Shown piece after piece: positions 6,471 to 13,404 of a stretch of 18,012 nucleotides of DNA. Numbering within the stretch: the first letter of the stretch is position 1; every line of letters starts with the position of its first letter. Source of the stretch: Eubacteriales Family XIII. Incertae Sedis bacterium. GTDB taxonomy: Bacteria; Bacillota; Clostridia; Peptostreptococcales; Anaerovoracaceae. The notes beneath the pieces were generated by a model. It ran no database searches. It had not been told where the DNA came from and saw only the letters and a program-made list of their open reading frames with translations. The DNA lies in assembly GCA_031287295.1 (NCBI GenBank), contig JAITTH010000007.1, forward strand, positions 1 to 18,012, in the 5' to 3' direction. The position numbers and the translations under genes were made by a program.

Positions 6471-9400
6471 ATGAAGTATCTGAAAAAAATCATTGACGCC
6501 TATGTGTTCTCCGAGAACATCCCTTTGGAGGCGCGAAAAATAAATGTGGTTTATCTCATCGGTCTCTTTGGTGCCTCCGCAGTGTTGATTCTGCGCATTA
6601 TCATTGGGTCCGATATTGGTCTAATTGCACTCATCGCATTCTTGATTCTCTGTATCATCACGCTCTTCTATCTGAGCAATCGGTTTTTATGGCATAAGGT
6701 ACTTACCTGGGTCACGGCGGTGGTTATCTGTGACATTCTCTTTCCCGGTGCCTTCTTTTTCTTGGGAGGCATCAACTCCGCAGTTACCGCCTATTTTGTG
6801 TTGAGTACCGTCGTCATCTTTTTGCTCATCAGCGGATGGGGTCTGTTCATCATGCTGTTTATTCAGCTTATTCTCACCGGTCTCTGCTATTACCTGGGAG
6901 AGATGTATCCGCAGTTGCTTTCACCCTTACATCCTGAGCAGCGCCCGTTCGATCACTATTTTTCCTATGTGATTCTTGCGATTTGTATCGGTGCCATTAT
7001 TATCTTTCAGGGTCACGTTTTTATGCATGAGCAGCGAAAGGCGAAGCGATTCAATCAAATGCTCAGCGTTGCCAATGAATCGGCAGAGACACTTCTTGCC
7101 TCCGATTTGATTGATCTTGAAGCGTCTTTGAGTATCGCAATGGGCATTATCGGGCGAAATCTTGAGATTGATCGTATGTATCTCTGGCGTAATCATGACA
7201 AAGGGGATCAACCCATTTATTATCAGGAATATAATTGGGAAATTAGCGATCACTACCACGCGATTTCTCTCCAAACGAAAACCGGGCACGCATATATCGA
7301 TCGCCTCCCCGTTTGGGAAGAGCACTTCCAAAACGATCAACCTATCAATGGACCTGTGTCTACCCTTTCAGAAGAGGAACAAATACTCCTATCCGCTTTC
7401 GGAATCCAATCGATTCTCGTCGTTCCGGTTTATTTACAAAACGCATTTTGGGGGTTTGTAAGCTTTGACGACTGTCACAACGACAAGAGGTATTTCAGTG
7501 CAGATGAAATTCGCATCTTACGCTCTGCGTCTCTGATGTTGGCAAGTACAGTTGTGCATTATCAAGACGAAATGCGACTAAATGCACAACTACAGCAGCA
7601 AAAGCTTATGTCTGTTGTCTCGCAGAGCTTCCTCTCCAAAAGACCGATGGATGAATTGATTACAGATGCATTGCGTATGGTTGGAGAATTTATGGATGTT
7701 TCGCGTGTGCTTATCGCCAAGACAAACGAAACAGGAACCGCAATTCTGCCCATATATTCGTGGATGAGTGATGACAAATGGCGCCCTGCACCTGCCACCG
7801 CGGAAAACATAGTGGCAGGGATTCATGAATTATCCGGGACAGTTTTCCCACCCTCCCTTTCCTCCGCCAAAGAGATAGAAGGCATCTTTTGTGAAGATAT
7901 ATTGATCGATTTTGGCGGGCGGTATCGATCTTTTACAGCTTTGAACTTGAAGGCATTTATCTGGGTGCCAATCTATGTAGAAAATCAATTCTGGGGATTG
8001 ATCAGCGTGGAGGAGTGTCTGAACTCGCGCGTGTGGACCGATAGTGAGGCAGTTTTGGTCACCTCTATCAGCAGTGCAATTGCCGGAGCAATTTCACGTG
8101 GTCAAATGGAGAAACACCGTGGAGAGGCCCTGGAACAAGCGCTTCAGGCAAGCAAAGCAAAAGGCGACTTCCTTTCCAACATGAGTCATGAAATGCGCAC
8201 ACCCATGAATGCGATTATCGGCATGACATCCATCGGGAAAGCTTCCGATCAACTGGAGCGCAAAGACTATGCCTTCGATAAAATCGAAGATGCATCTTCT
8301 CATCTTCTTGGCGTTATCAACGATATTTTGGATATGTCTAAAATTGAGGCAAACAAGCTCGAACTCTCCGATGCCACCTTTGGGTTCGAGACGATGTTGC
8401 GAAAGGTGGTCAATGTCATCAACTTCCGAATGGAAGAACGCCATCAGAACTTCCAAGTTTCCATCGATCGCCGTATTCCATACGTTCTTGTTGGTGACGA
8501 CCAGCGTTTGGCGCAGGTCATTACAAATCTGCTTTCCAATGCGATTAAGTTTACACCGGAGGAAGGGTCCATTCGCCTCAACGCCGTTTTGATCGAAGAA
8601 ACCGATGGCGACTGCACGCTTCAAGTTAACGTTTCCGATTCCGGTATTGGCATCAGCAAAGAGCAGCAATCTCGCATTTTCAGATCCTTCGAACAGGCCG
8701 AGAGAGGTACACAACGTCAGTTTGGGGGAACCGGTCTTGGACTTGCCATATCAAAACGAATTGTTGAACTGATGGGTGGCACGATTTGGATCGAATCGGA
8801 GCTCGGTTGCGGTGCTACCTTCTCCTTTACGGTGAAAATGAAGCGTGGCGAACAATCACAATCCAGCTTGCTCAGACCGGACGCCGGTTGGAACAATCTG
8901 CGCCTTCTCGTTGTGGATGACGACCCGGAAATTCTGGATTTCTTTGTGGATCTTTGCGAACGTTTCCACATTGCTTGCGATGTGGAAGACAGTGGAGAAA
9001 AGGCGCTCAACCGCATTGAAAACGGCGCATTTTATGACATCTATTTCATTGACTGGCGCATGCCCGGCATGGATGGACTGAAACTCTCACGCAAGATTTC
9101 GGAACGTGGTGGTAAACAGTCGGTCATTACCATGATTTCGGCAACCGAGTGGAGCACCATAGAAAAAGAGGCACGCGAGGCGGGTGTGAAGAAATATCTT
9201 TCGAAGCCACTCTTCCCTTCGGCGATTTCCGAGTTGATCAATGAGTGCATTGGCAAAGATCATTTGAAGGAATCTCCCGCAAACAGGAACGATACATCCC
9301 CTCTCTTCCCGGGCGTTCACATTCTACTTGCGGAAGACATTCCCCTCAACCAAGAGATTGTTCTTGCGCTTCTTGAACCAACCAAGCTCATAATTGATGT

Positions 9401-9692
9401 TGCCGATAATGGGAGAATTGCGGTAGAGAAGTTCAAGGCAGACCCCGAACGCTATGCGTTAGTATTCATGGATGTGCAAATGCCGGAGATGGATGGACTT
9501 GAAGCGACTCGGCAGATACGTGCCCATGATCATCCGCGAGCCAAAACCATTCCGATTGTTGCCATGACCGCCAACGTATTTCGCGAAAATGTGGAGACCT
9601 GCCTAGAGGCAGGCATGGACGCCCACGTTTCTAAGCCTATTGACTGCAAGGAAGTCCTCGACAAACTGCAGAAATACTTAGCGCACGAATAG
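6471..9692 (+). CDS. Membrane-bound hybrid sensor histidine kinase with two GAF and two receiver domains
   Basis: Multidomain signalling kinase of 1073 aa. Residues about 25-185 form six probable membrane helices. Two GAF-like domains follow (about 200-355 and 380-545); both contain WGF/WGL plus a preceding VPVY/VPIY strand typical of GAF. The dimerisation/phosphoacceptor domain has SNMSHEMRTPMNAIIGM with His573. The ATPase domain shows Asn690 (NLLSNAIKFT), DSGIGIS (from Asp723) and GTGLGLAIS. Two receiver domains end the protein: one from about 810 with acceptor Asp861 in IDWRMPGMDG, one from about 950 with acceptor Asp1001 in FMDVQMPEMDG. There is no HPt domain and no response regulator gene next door, so the output partner is unknown. 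GAF domains suggest a small-molecule, redox or light input, which cannot be told from here. A mutT-like gene follows 46 bp later on the same strand. Confidence 0.95.
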   Translation: MKYLKKIIDAYVFSENIPLEARKINVVYLIGLFGASAVLILRIIIGSDIGLIALIAFLILCIITLFYLSNRFLWHKVLTWVTAVVICDILFPGAFFFLGGINSAVTAYFVLSTVVIFLLISGWGLFIMLFIQLILTGLCYYLGEMYPQLLSPLHPEQRPFDHYFSYVILAICIGAIIIFQGHVFMHEQRKAKRFNQMLSVANESAETLLASDLIDLEASLSIAMGIIGRNLEIDRMYLWRNHDKGDQPIYYQEYNWEISDHYHAISLQTKTGHAYIDRLPVWEEHFQNDQPINGPVSTLSEEEQILLSAFGIQSILVVPVYLQNAFWGFVSFDDCHNDKRYFSADEIRILRSASLMLASTVVHYQDEMRLNAQLQQQKLMSVVSQSFLSKRPMDELITDALRMVGEFMDVSRVLIAKTNETGTAILPIYSWMSDDKWRPAPATAENIVAGIHELSGTVFPPSLSSAKEIEGIFCEDILIDFGGRYRSFTALNLKAFIWVPIYVENQFWGLISVEECLNSRVWTDSEAVLVTSISSAIAGAISRGQMEKHRGEALEQALQASKAKGDFLSNMSHEMRTPMNAIIGMTSIGKASDQLERKDYAFDKIEDASSHLLGVINDILDMSKIEANKLELSDATFGFETMLRKVVNVINFRMEERHQNFQVSIDRRIPYVLVGDDQRLAQVITNLLSNAIKFTPEEGSIRLNAVLIEETDGDCTLQVNVSDSGIGISKEQQSRIFRSFEQAERGTQRQFGGTGLGLAISKRIVELMGGTIWIESELGCGATFSFTVKMKRGEQSQSSLLRPDAGWNNLRLLVVDDDPEILDFFVDLCERFHIACDVEDSGEKALNRIENGAFYDIYFIDWRMPGMDGLKLSRKISERGGKQSVITMISATEWSTIEKEAREAGVKKYLSKPLFPSAISELINECIGKDHLKESPANRNDTSPLFPGVHILLAEDIPLNQEIVLALLEPTKLIIDVADNGRIAVEKFKADPERYALVFMDVQMPEMDGLEATRQIRAHDHPRAKTIPIVAMTANVFRENVETCLEAGMDAHVSKPIDCKEVLDKLQKYLAHE

Positions 9693-9738
9693 AAGCAGAT
9701 AAAAATCAAGATATGCGTGTTTTTATGGAGGATATCCC

Positions 9739-10122
9739 ATGAAATCGATTCACGTTGCAGCAGCAGTGGTGATTAAGGACGGTCGGTTATTTACCACCCA
9801 ACGCGGATACGGGAACTATGCAGGATATTGGGAATTTCCGGGCGGGAAAATCGAACCGGGAGAAACGCCCGCGGAAGCGCTCATACGAGAAATTCGTGAA
9901 GAACTCAACGCTGAAATATCGATTGATCGCCCATTCCTTGATGTGGAATACGATTATCCCGAATTTCATTTAATTATGCATTGTTTTTTATGTTCACTGA
10001 AAAGCGATGTCTCTTTACGAGAGCATCGTGATGCGAGATGGCTCGACAAAGAAAACCTTTATTCCGTGAAATGGCTTGGGGCCGACATTGAGGTGCTTAA
10101 CGCGTTAGAAGACATTTTGTAA
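9739..10122 (+). CDS. Nudix hydrolase, MutT/8-oxo-dGTP diphosphatase-like
   Basis: Probably cleans oxidised dGTP (8-oxo-dGTP to monophosphate) from the nucleotide pool. The 127-aa protein has a Nudix box from Gly36: GGKIEPGETPAEALIREIREEL, with the Glu cluster REIREE (50-55) that binds Mg; the final Gly of the box is replaced by Asn57. WEFPGGK is the MutT/CTG-type lead-in. GGAGG at 9727-9731 with a 7-nt spacer supports the start. It lies behind the hybrid kinase and may be cotranscribed with it. MutT complements the MutY gene 4 kb away in the 8-oxoguanine defence. Other Nudix substrates cannot be excluded. Confidence 0.88.
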   Translation: MKSIHVAAAVVIKDGRLFTTQRGYGNYAGYWEFPGGKIEPGETPAEALIREIREELNAEISIDRPFLDVEYDYPEFHLIMHCFLCSLKSDVSLREHRDARWLDKENLYSVKWLGADIEVLNALEDIL

Positions 10123-10156
10123 GACAAATACTGGCACCGCATTTTTCACCAAAACC

Positions 10157-10184
10157 GATGGTGATTCCGCTTCCGCGGGTGTTT
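10157..10184. repeat. GC-rich palindromic intergenic sequence resembling the 11.8-12.0 kb repeats
   Basis: The 64-bp gap between the convergent mutT-like and GNAT genes holds CCGC-TTCC-GCGG with flanks GGTGATT and GTGTTTC. The layout is loosely like the elements at 11791 and 12037. It could simply be a terminator hairpin, but there is no clear T-tract. Confidence 0.25.
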
Positions 10185-10186
10185 CT

Positions 10187-10705
10187 TTACCGCAGTAGCG
10201 CATACATCTTCATGTCTAAAATATTGCCGTTTTTGATCGCATTTGCATACAGAGTTCCTTCATATGTAAAGCCTGCCTTTTCCAAGACCCGGCACGAGGC
10301 AGTGTTTTGCGAAAATGGTTCGGCAAATATTCTTATGATGTCCGTGTTGCCAAAAATATGGCTGCAAAGTAACTTCACGGCTTCCGTGGTAATGCCCTTT
10401 CCCCAATACGCCTCTGCAATATAATACCCCATCTCTGCCGTACGGTTATGAATGTTATTCTGACGAAAAGCCCCTATCGATCCAACGACCTCATCATAAC
10501 ATGTGATGGCGAATGCAAAAGTACCACTCGCGTCGGCATTGAGCATTGTTTCAATAAATTCGGCACCGTCTTGCTCCGTGTAAGGGAAGGGGATACCGTC
10601 ACGCAGATTGTCTTGAACAGCTTTGTTGCTTATGACTTTCGATAAGGCGAGTGCATCATTTAATTTCCACGCGCGTATCTCCACTTGAGGCAGTTGTTTT
10701 TCCAT
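10187..10705 (-). CDS. GNAT-family N-acetyltransferase (RimJ/RimL-like)
   Basis: Acetyl-CoA-dependent acetyltransferase of 172 aa; the substrate is unknown (protein N-terminus, small amine or antibiotic). The typical pieces are an N-terminal strand with LPQVEIRAWKLNDALAL, then GSIGAF, then EMGYYIAEAYWGKGITTEAV, which includes the pyrophosphate-binding loop. The end has IRIFAEPFSQNTASCRVLEKAGFTYEG, the RimL-type signature. The start is ATG 10705, with GGAGGG 9 nt upstream; the TTG just before it is also possible. It is 40 bp downstream of the cation transporter promoter-distal end only in map terms: the transporter gene lies upstream on the opposite side of its start, ends at 10749, and readthrough is plausible. 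Confidence 0.85.
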   Translation of the reverse strand: MEKQLPQVEIRAWKLNDALALSKVISNKAVQDNLRDGIPFPYTEQDGAEFIETMLNADASGTFAFAITCYDEVVGSIGAFRQNNIHNRTAEMGYYIAEAYWGKGITTEAVKLLCSHIFGNTDIIRIFAEPFSQNTASCRVLEKAGFTYEGTLYANAIKNGNILDMKMYALLR

Positions 10706-10748
10706 CAAGGATTGCCCTCCTGTTCCTCTATGACTTTTTCTCTATTCG

Positions 10749-11726
10749 CTATTCGAATATTGTATTGCTCAAAGGCTTAACGGCTTCCACACAGGTACTC
10801 ACATAGATCTCTTCATCCACCCATAAAGATTTCACGTTGGTCTTAATCTCGGTAATTGCTTGCATAACATCTTCAGCAGATACACTCCCATCTGCTGCGA
10901 ATTCCACATCGATTTCGATGAGGATGCTGTCCGAACCAATTGCGACAGTTTTAATATTGCGGCAGGAAGTGACCTTCGGCGTACGAAGCACAACCTCTTT
11001 GATTTTGTTTAGACGTTCTTCCGGCAGCGACTCCCCGATGATGAGTGAAGCGATTTCCTTGCCAAGAACGAAAGCGGCAACGATAAGCAGAACCCCGATG
11101 GCAACACCACCGATGGCATCCCAAATAGGATTTCCCGTAAACAATGTAAGCAGTACTCCGACAAACGCTAGTCCCAGCCCGAATATGGCGGTCAAATCTT
11201 CGGTAACGATTACAATCAGAGAAGAATTGCGGGTTTCTTTATAGAATTTGAAGAGTCCTTTCTCAGAGCCATCCTTTTCCTGTTCCTCTTTCACTTCATG
11301 CATTGCGGTGCGGAAGGAAAAGACTTCAAGGATGATGGATACGAAGAGTATGCCGGCGGCAATCCACAATGCCATCATGTCGAGGGTATGTTCACCGGTA
11401 TCCTTTAACGTGTGTGTTATTTTCTCAATTGCTTCCATGCAGGAATATGCACCGCCGACAAAGAACAATAAAGCTGCCACACAAAATGAGGCGAAGAATG
11501 TTGCACGCGCATAGCCGAAAGGATGTTTCGTGTCCGGCGCCTTTTTCGCTTTGCGCTTTCCGATGAGCAACACGATTTGGTTGAAGGCATCCGCAGTTGA
11601 GTGGATCGCTTCCGAAAATAGCGATGCCGACCCTGAGAAAAAAGCGATGACATATTTCATCACTGCAATGATCGTATTGACGATGAGTGCCGCCATGATT
11701 GCTTTGTTCTTTTTGATTATTTCCAA
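10749..11726 (-). CDS. Cation diffusion facilitator (CDF) metal efflux transporter
   Basis: Proton-coupled exporter of divalent metals (Zn, Cd, Mn, Fe or Co) of 325 aa. Helix 2 carries the expected HSTAD (His42, Asp46) and is followed by HPFGYARATFFASF, a family signature. In helix 5 the usual HxxxD is not found: the aligned stretch reads IVIVTEDLTAIFGL, with Glu176/Asp177 and a Val at the His position. This resembles the ZnT9 (SLC30A9)-like branch. The cytoplasmic domain follows, ending with DVEFAADGSVSAEDVMQAI. The start is TTG 11726 with AGAGG six bases upstream. Together with mntP and the P-type ATPase it makes the third metal exporter in the window. A small-peptide gene lies 92 bp upstream on the same strand. 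Confidence 0.93.
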   Translation of the reverse strand: MEIIKKNKAIMAALIVNTIIAVMKYVIAFFSGSASLFSEAIHSTADAFNQIVLLIGKRKAKKAPDTKHPFGYARATFFASFCVAALLFFVGGAYSCMEAIEKITHTLKDTGEHTLDMMALWIAAGILFVSIILEVFSFRTAMHEVKEEQEKDGSEKGLFKFYKETRNSSLIVIVTEDLTAIFGLGLAFVGVLLTLFTGNPIWDAIGGVAIGVLLIVAAFVLGKEIASLIIGESLPEERLNKIKEVVLRTPKVTSCRNIKTVAIGSDSILIEIDVEFAADGSVSAEDVMQAITEIKTNVKSLWVDEEIYVSTCVEAVKPLSNTIFE

Positions 11727-11790
11727 TGCGTACCTCTATTCAATAAATGCTTCCGGATTTAAGTGCGAGTGTACCGTAGAAGATGCTCCA

Positions 11791-11818
11791 GGATTACGCC
11801 CGTTTTCGCGGGGCACAC
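11791..11818 (-). repeat. Degenerate palindrome resembling a type I-E CRISPR repeat (copy A)
   Basis: Read on the minus strand it begins GTGTGCCCCGCG, has an AAAA centre and ends CGGGCGTAATCC. This is the GTxTTCCCCGCG...GCGGGGxTGATCC plan of many type I-E repeats, but with several mismatches. It starts immediately after the stop of the 34-aa gene. No T-tract follows, so a terminator role is not obvious. Confidence 0.3.
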
Positions 11819-11923
11819 TTATTTAGCTCTTTTCGCGAGATCGAATATCACCATAATCGGCGTAATCAGTATGAACAATATAATGTCTAGCAATAACCAC
11901 TGCTTCGCAGACTTATTTTTCAT
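11819..11923 (-). CDS. Small single-helix membrane peptide (34 aa), unknown function
   Basis: A short gene. ATG at 11923 is preceded by a perfect AAGGAGGT with an 8-nt spacer, the strongest ribosome binding site in the window. The product starts MKNKSAKQW, has one hydrophobic segment (LLLDIILFILITPIMVIF) and ends DLAKRAK, so it is a positive-inside membrane peptide. A TATAAT on the minus strand at 11957-11952 is a likely -10. It precedes the CDF transporter gene and could be a regulator or leader of it, a small stress peptide or a type I toxin-like peptide. I do not recognise the family. The ribosome binding site and composition make it likely real. Confidence 0.6.
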   Translation of the reverse strand: MKNKSAKQWLLLDIILFILITPIMVIFDLAKRAK

Positions 11924-12036
11924 TTTTTCAACCTCCTTGAATTTTGTATTGATTATATATCTTTTTTCGCTATCTTTTATCATTTTTTTCTACTTTCCCC
12001 CATCTCGCCAATAGGGTCGCGATATAAAATAATTTA

Positions 12037-12064
12037 GGATCATCCCGCGTTCGCGGAGTGCAAT
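12037..12064 (-). repeat. Degenerate palindrome resembling a type I-E CRISPR repeat (copy B)
   Basis: On the minus strand it reads ATTGCACTCCGCGAACGCGG and then GATGATCC. It shares CTCCGCGAA, a CGGG segment and the ATCC end with copy A, in the same orientation 246 bp away. No cas gene and no regular array is present. The 11,924-12,144 stretch otherwise shows only AT-rich DNA and the -10 of the 34-aa gene. Confidence 0.3.
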
Positions 12065-12147
12065 TTGAGTGCTCATTTCTCACTTACCTTTGTATGCTGA
12101 CCAGTGCCCAGCGTTGCGATTTCCGGATATGCCGCCGGTTCGGCAAT

Positions 12148-12178
12148 AAAAAACCCACGATATTTCTGTCATGGGTTT
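12148..12178 (-). terminator. Rho-independent terminator of the RelA/SpoT-HD operon
   Basis: On the minus strand ACCCATGA and TCGTGGGT (between 12176 and 12153) pair over 8 bp including one G-U, with an 8-nt loop. A run of six T (12153-12148) follows at once. The G-U pair forms only in the minus-strand transcript, which fits the operon direction. It lies about 30 nt after the stop of the HD hydrolase gene. Confidence 0.8.
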
Positions 12179-12206
12179 AGTACCTGTATTTATTGATTTT
12201 ACTTAT

Positions 12207-12629
12207 CTAAATTGATTTCATGAGTACAGAGACTGCATTCGAATATTTTTGAAACCGTTTTAAATCATCCTCTGTGACCTCTGTTAATCTGCTTGTATCC
12301 ATATTGTGTATCAAGTCCGCTCGTTTCACATCACGGGCAATGTGATTCTTGCGCACTCGTACAAGGTAATTCTCATACACCTCTTCGTCCCTTTTCGTAA
12401 GACAATCAACCGCACTTACGATATTTTCACTAAATCCGGCAGCACGTAAATCATCTAATGTGGTTTCAGAATCTTCGATGACATCATGAAGCAAAGCAAC
12501 CATTTTTGCGTCTTCCCCCTCCACCATTTCAAAGACAGCAATCGGATGGTTGATATATGGTTTTCCGCCTTTATCAAATTGCCCTTCATGCGCCTTGGTG
12601 GCTATTTGCATCGCCAATTCAATCGACAT
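12207..12629 (-). CDS. Small RSH-type HD hydrolase (putative alarmone hydrolase/antitoxin)
   Basis: Single HD-domain phosphohydrolase of 140 aa, like the hydrolase half of RelA/SpoT enzymes and small alarmone hydrolases such as Mesh1. The metal and catalytic residues are all visible: His28 (YINHP), His48-Asp49 with Glu52-Asp53 in LLHDVIEDSETT, and Asp105 in KRADLIHNMD. AHEGQFDKGGKPYINHP is the family lead-in. The start is ATG 12629, which overlaps the upstream gene stop by 11 bp; a GTG at 12704 and an ATG at 12647 are alternatives, none with a strong ribosome binding site. It ends the operon headed by a RelA/SpoT synthetase, so it probably removes the pyrophosphate group that the synthetase adds, on (p)ppGpp or on RNA. 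Its base composition (about 43% GC in sampled lines) is higher than that of the three genes before it. Confidence 0.88.
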   Translation of the reverse strand: MSIELAMQIATKAHEGQFDKGGKPYINHPIAVFEMVEGEDAKMVALLHDVIEDSETTLDDLRAAGFSENIVSAVDCLTKRDEEVYENYLVRVRKNHIARDVKRADLIHNMDTSRLTEVTEDDLKRFQKYSNAVSVLMKSI

Positions 12630-13206
12630 CGGTTGGCAAACTTGCATTAATCTCACTAAACTTTTTCCCCGAGATGTCCGCCGAATATTGAAAAGATCGT
12701 CCACCTCTATATGCCAGTAACATTAATTCTATCCCCTGCGGATCGATACTTCTATATTTAAAAAAATATAGAAGTGTTCTATAAAATAAATCGTGTGTGC
12801 TTCTATATTTTTCGGCAACAAGTGTGGTGATCTCATCATGAAACAAGTAACTTTCGAGATAAGTTAATACAAAGTTTTCGTTTACAAATGCATATTGTTC
12901 ATCATCAACTAACAATTGTATAGGTTTTCTTCGAAGGAGCCAATATGCCATATAGGCATGAATTTTATCTTCATTAATTCGATCAATCGGATGAAATTCC
13001 CTTATTCGGTGTACATCAGCAAAATAATCCAAAATGGCATGACACAGTAGAATGTCGTTAATACGTACTTTATCATCTATCTTTTCTGTTTCAATGTAAT
13101 GATGCATGAGCTCATAAACGAAGTCGTGACGCGAATCAAGCTTCTCTTTCCCAAAAGACTCTAATAAATAATTGTAACTACTTTGTTCAATGGAAAAATC
13201 TTTCAT
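12619..13206 (-). CDS. Unknown helical protein in RelA/SpoT-HD operon (195 aa)
   Basis: No family recognised. The 195-aa product looks soluble and mostly helical. It is rich in Tyr, Phe, His and acidic residues, with stretches such as HAILDYFADVHRIREFHPID and AYWLLRRKPIQLL. It has no signal peptide or transmembrane segment. ATG 13206 has GGAG about 10 nt upstream and overlaps the previous gene stop as ATGA, a strong sign of translational coupling. It overlaps the HD hydrolase gene by 11 bp. Most of it is AT-rich (27-30% GC in sampled lines), but its last 35 or so codons lie in DNA of about 45% GC. A 28-bp perfect palindrome lies inside the coding sequence. It could be an antitoxin, adaptor or sensor for the synthetase; that is inference from position. 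Confidence 0.75.
   Translation of the reverse strand: MKDFSIEQSSYNYLLESFGKEKLDSRHDFVYELMHHYIETEKIDDKVRINDILLCHAILDYFADVHRIREFHPIDRINEDKIHAYMAYWLLRRKPIQLLVDDEQYAFVNENFVLTYLESYLFHDEITTLVAEKYRSTHDLFYRTLLYFFKYRSIDPQGIELMLLAYRGGRSFQYSADISGKKFSEINASLPTDVD
12748..12775. repeat. Perfect 12-bp-arm palindrome inside the 195-aa gene
   Basis: ACTTCTATATTT (12748-12759) and AAATATAGAAGT (12764-12775) flank a 4-nt AAAA centre. A third copy of CTTCTATATTTT occurs at 12800-12811. In the transcript this would be a stem with a UUUU loop, 120 nt before the HD hydrolase start. Confidence 0.6.
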
Positions 13207-13397
13207 GCTTGGATTCTCTCCTTGTATATCCAATAGTTTAGAGTTTTTGTATACGCAATATACCGAGACAATTCTCTTTCCTCACCTTTCCCACTAAAAC
13301 AAGGAGAAGAATTTGACAATACATCCCTTTTTATCCCACCGGAGACAATTCTGTCTGACAATTTTATCTGAACTTCTGTATTATATAATTGTGACAT
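13203..13397 (-). CDS. Small unknown protein (64 aa) between synthetase and 195-aa protein
   Basis: Unknown family. ATG 13397 lies 7 nt after the stop of the synthetase gene, with GGAGAAGGGA upstream, and its TGA overlaps the next ATG as ATGA. This positional evidence argues that it is really translated. The product is polar with one Cys. It begins MSQLYNTEVQIKLSDRI and ends YIAYTKTLNYWIYKERIQA; no membrane segment is seen. A longer in-frame reading from 13490 would run inside the synthetase gene and is less likely. Its size and its place directly after a possible toxin fit an antitoxin or a regulatory subunit, without proof. Confidence 0.6.
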   Translation of the reverse strand: MSQLYNTEVQIKLSDRIVSGGIKRDVLSNSSPCFSGKGEERELSRYIAYTKTLNYWIYKERIQA

Positions 13398-13404
13398 ATT
13401 ACAC

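Noticed and set aside
8094..8714. 206-codon minus-strand ORF inside the kinase gene
   Set aside because: It is a shadow of the histidine kinase core, which has clear H, N and G boxes in the plus frame.
11763..12014. 83-codon plus-strand ORF opposite the small peptide gene
   Set aside because: Its sequence is the complement of the well-supported 34-aa gene and AT-rich spacer. It has no ribosome binding site and low-complexity composition.
11791..12064. A true CRISPR array
   Set aside because: Only two imperfect repeat-like copies are seen. There are no intermediate repeats at the expected 61-bp steps and no cas genes in the window.
12061..12145. Short minus-strand frame after the operon terminator as a possible exonuclease 3' remnant
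   Set aside because: It shows no Exo III-like His...Asp pattern and no similarity I can recognise.
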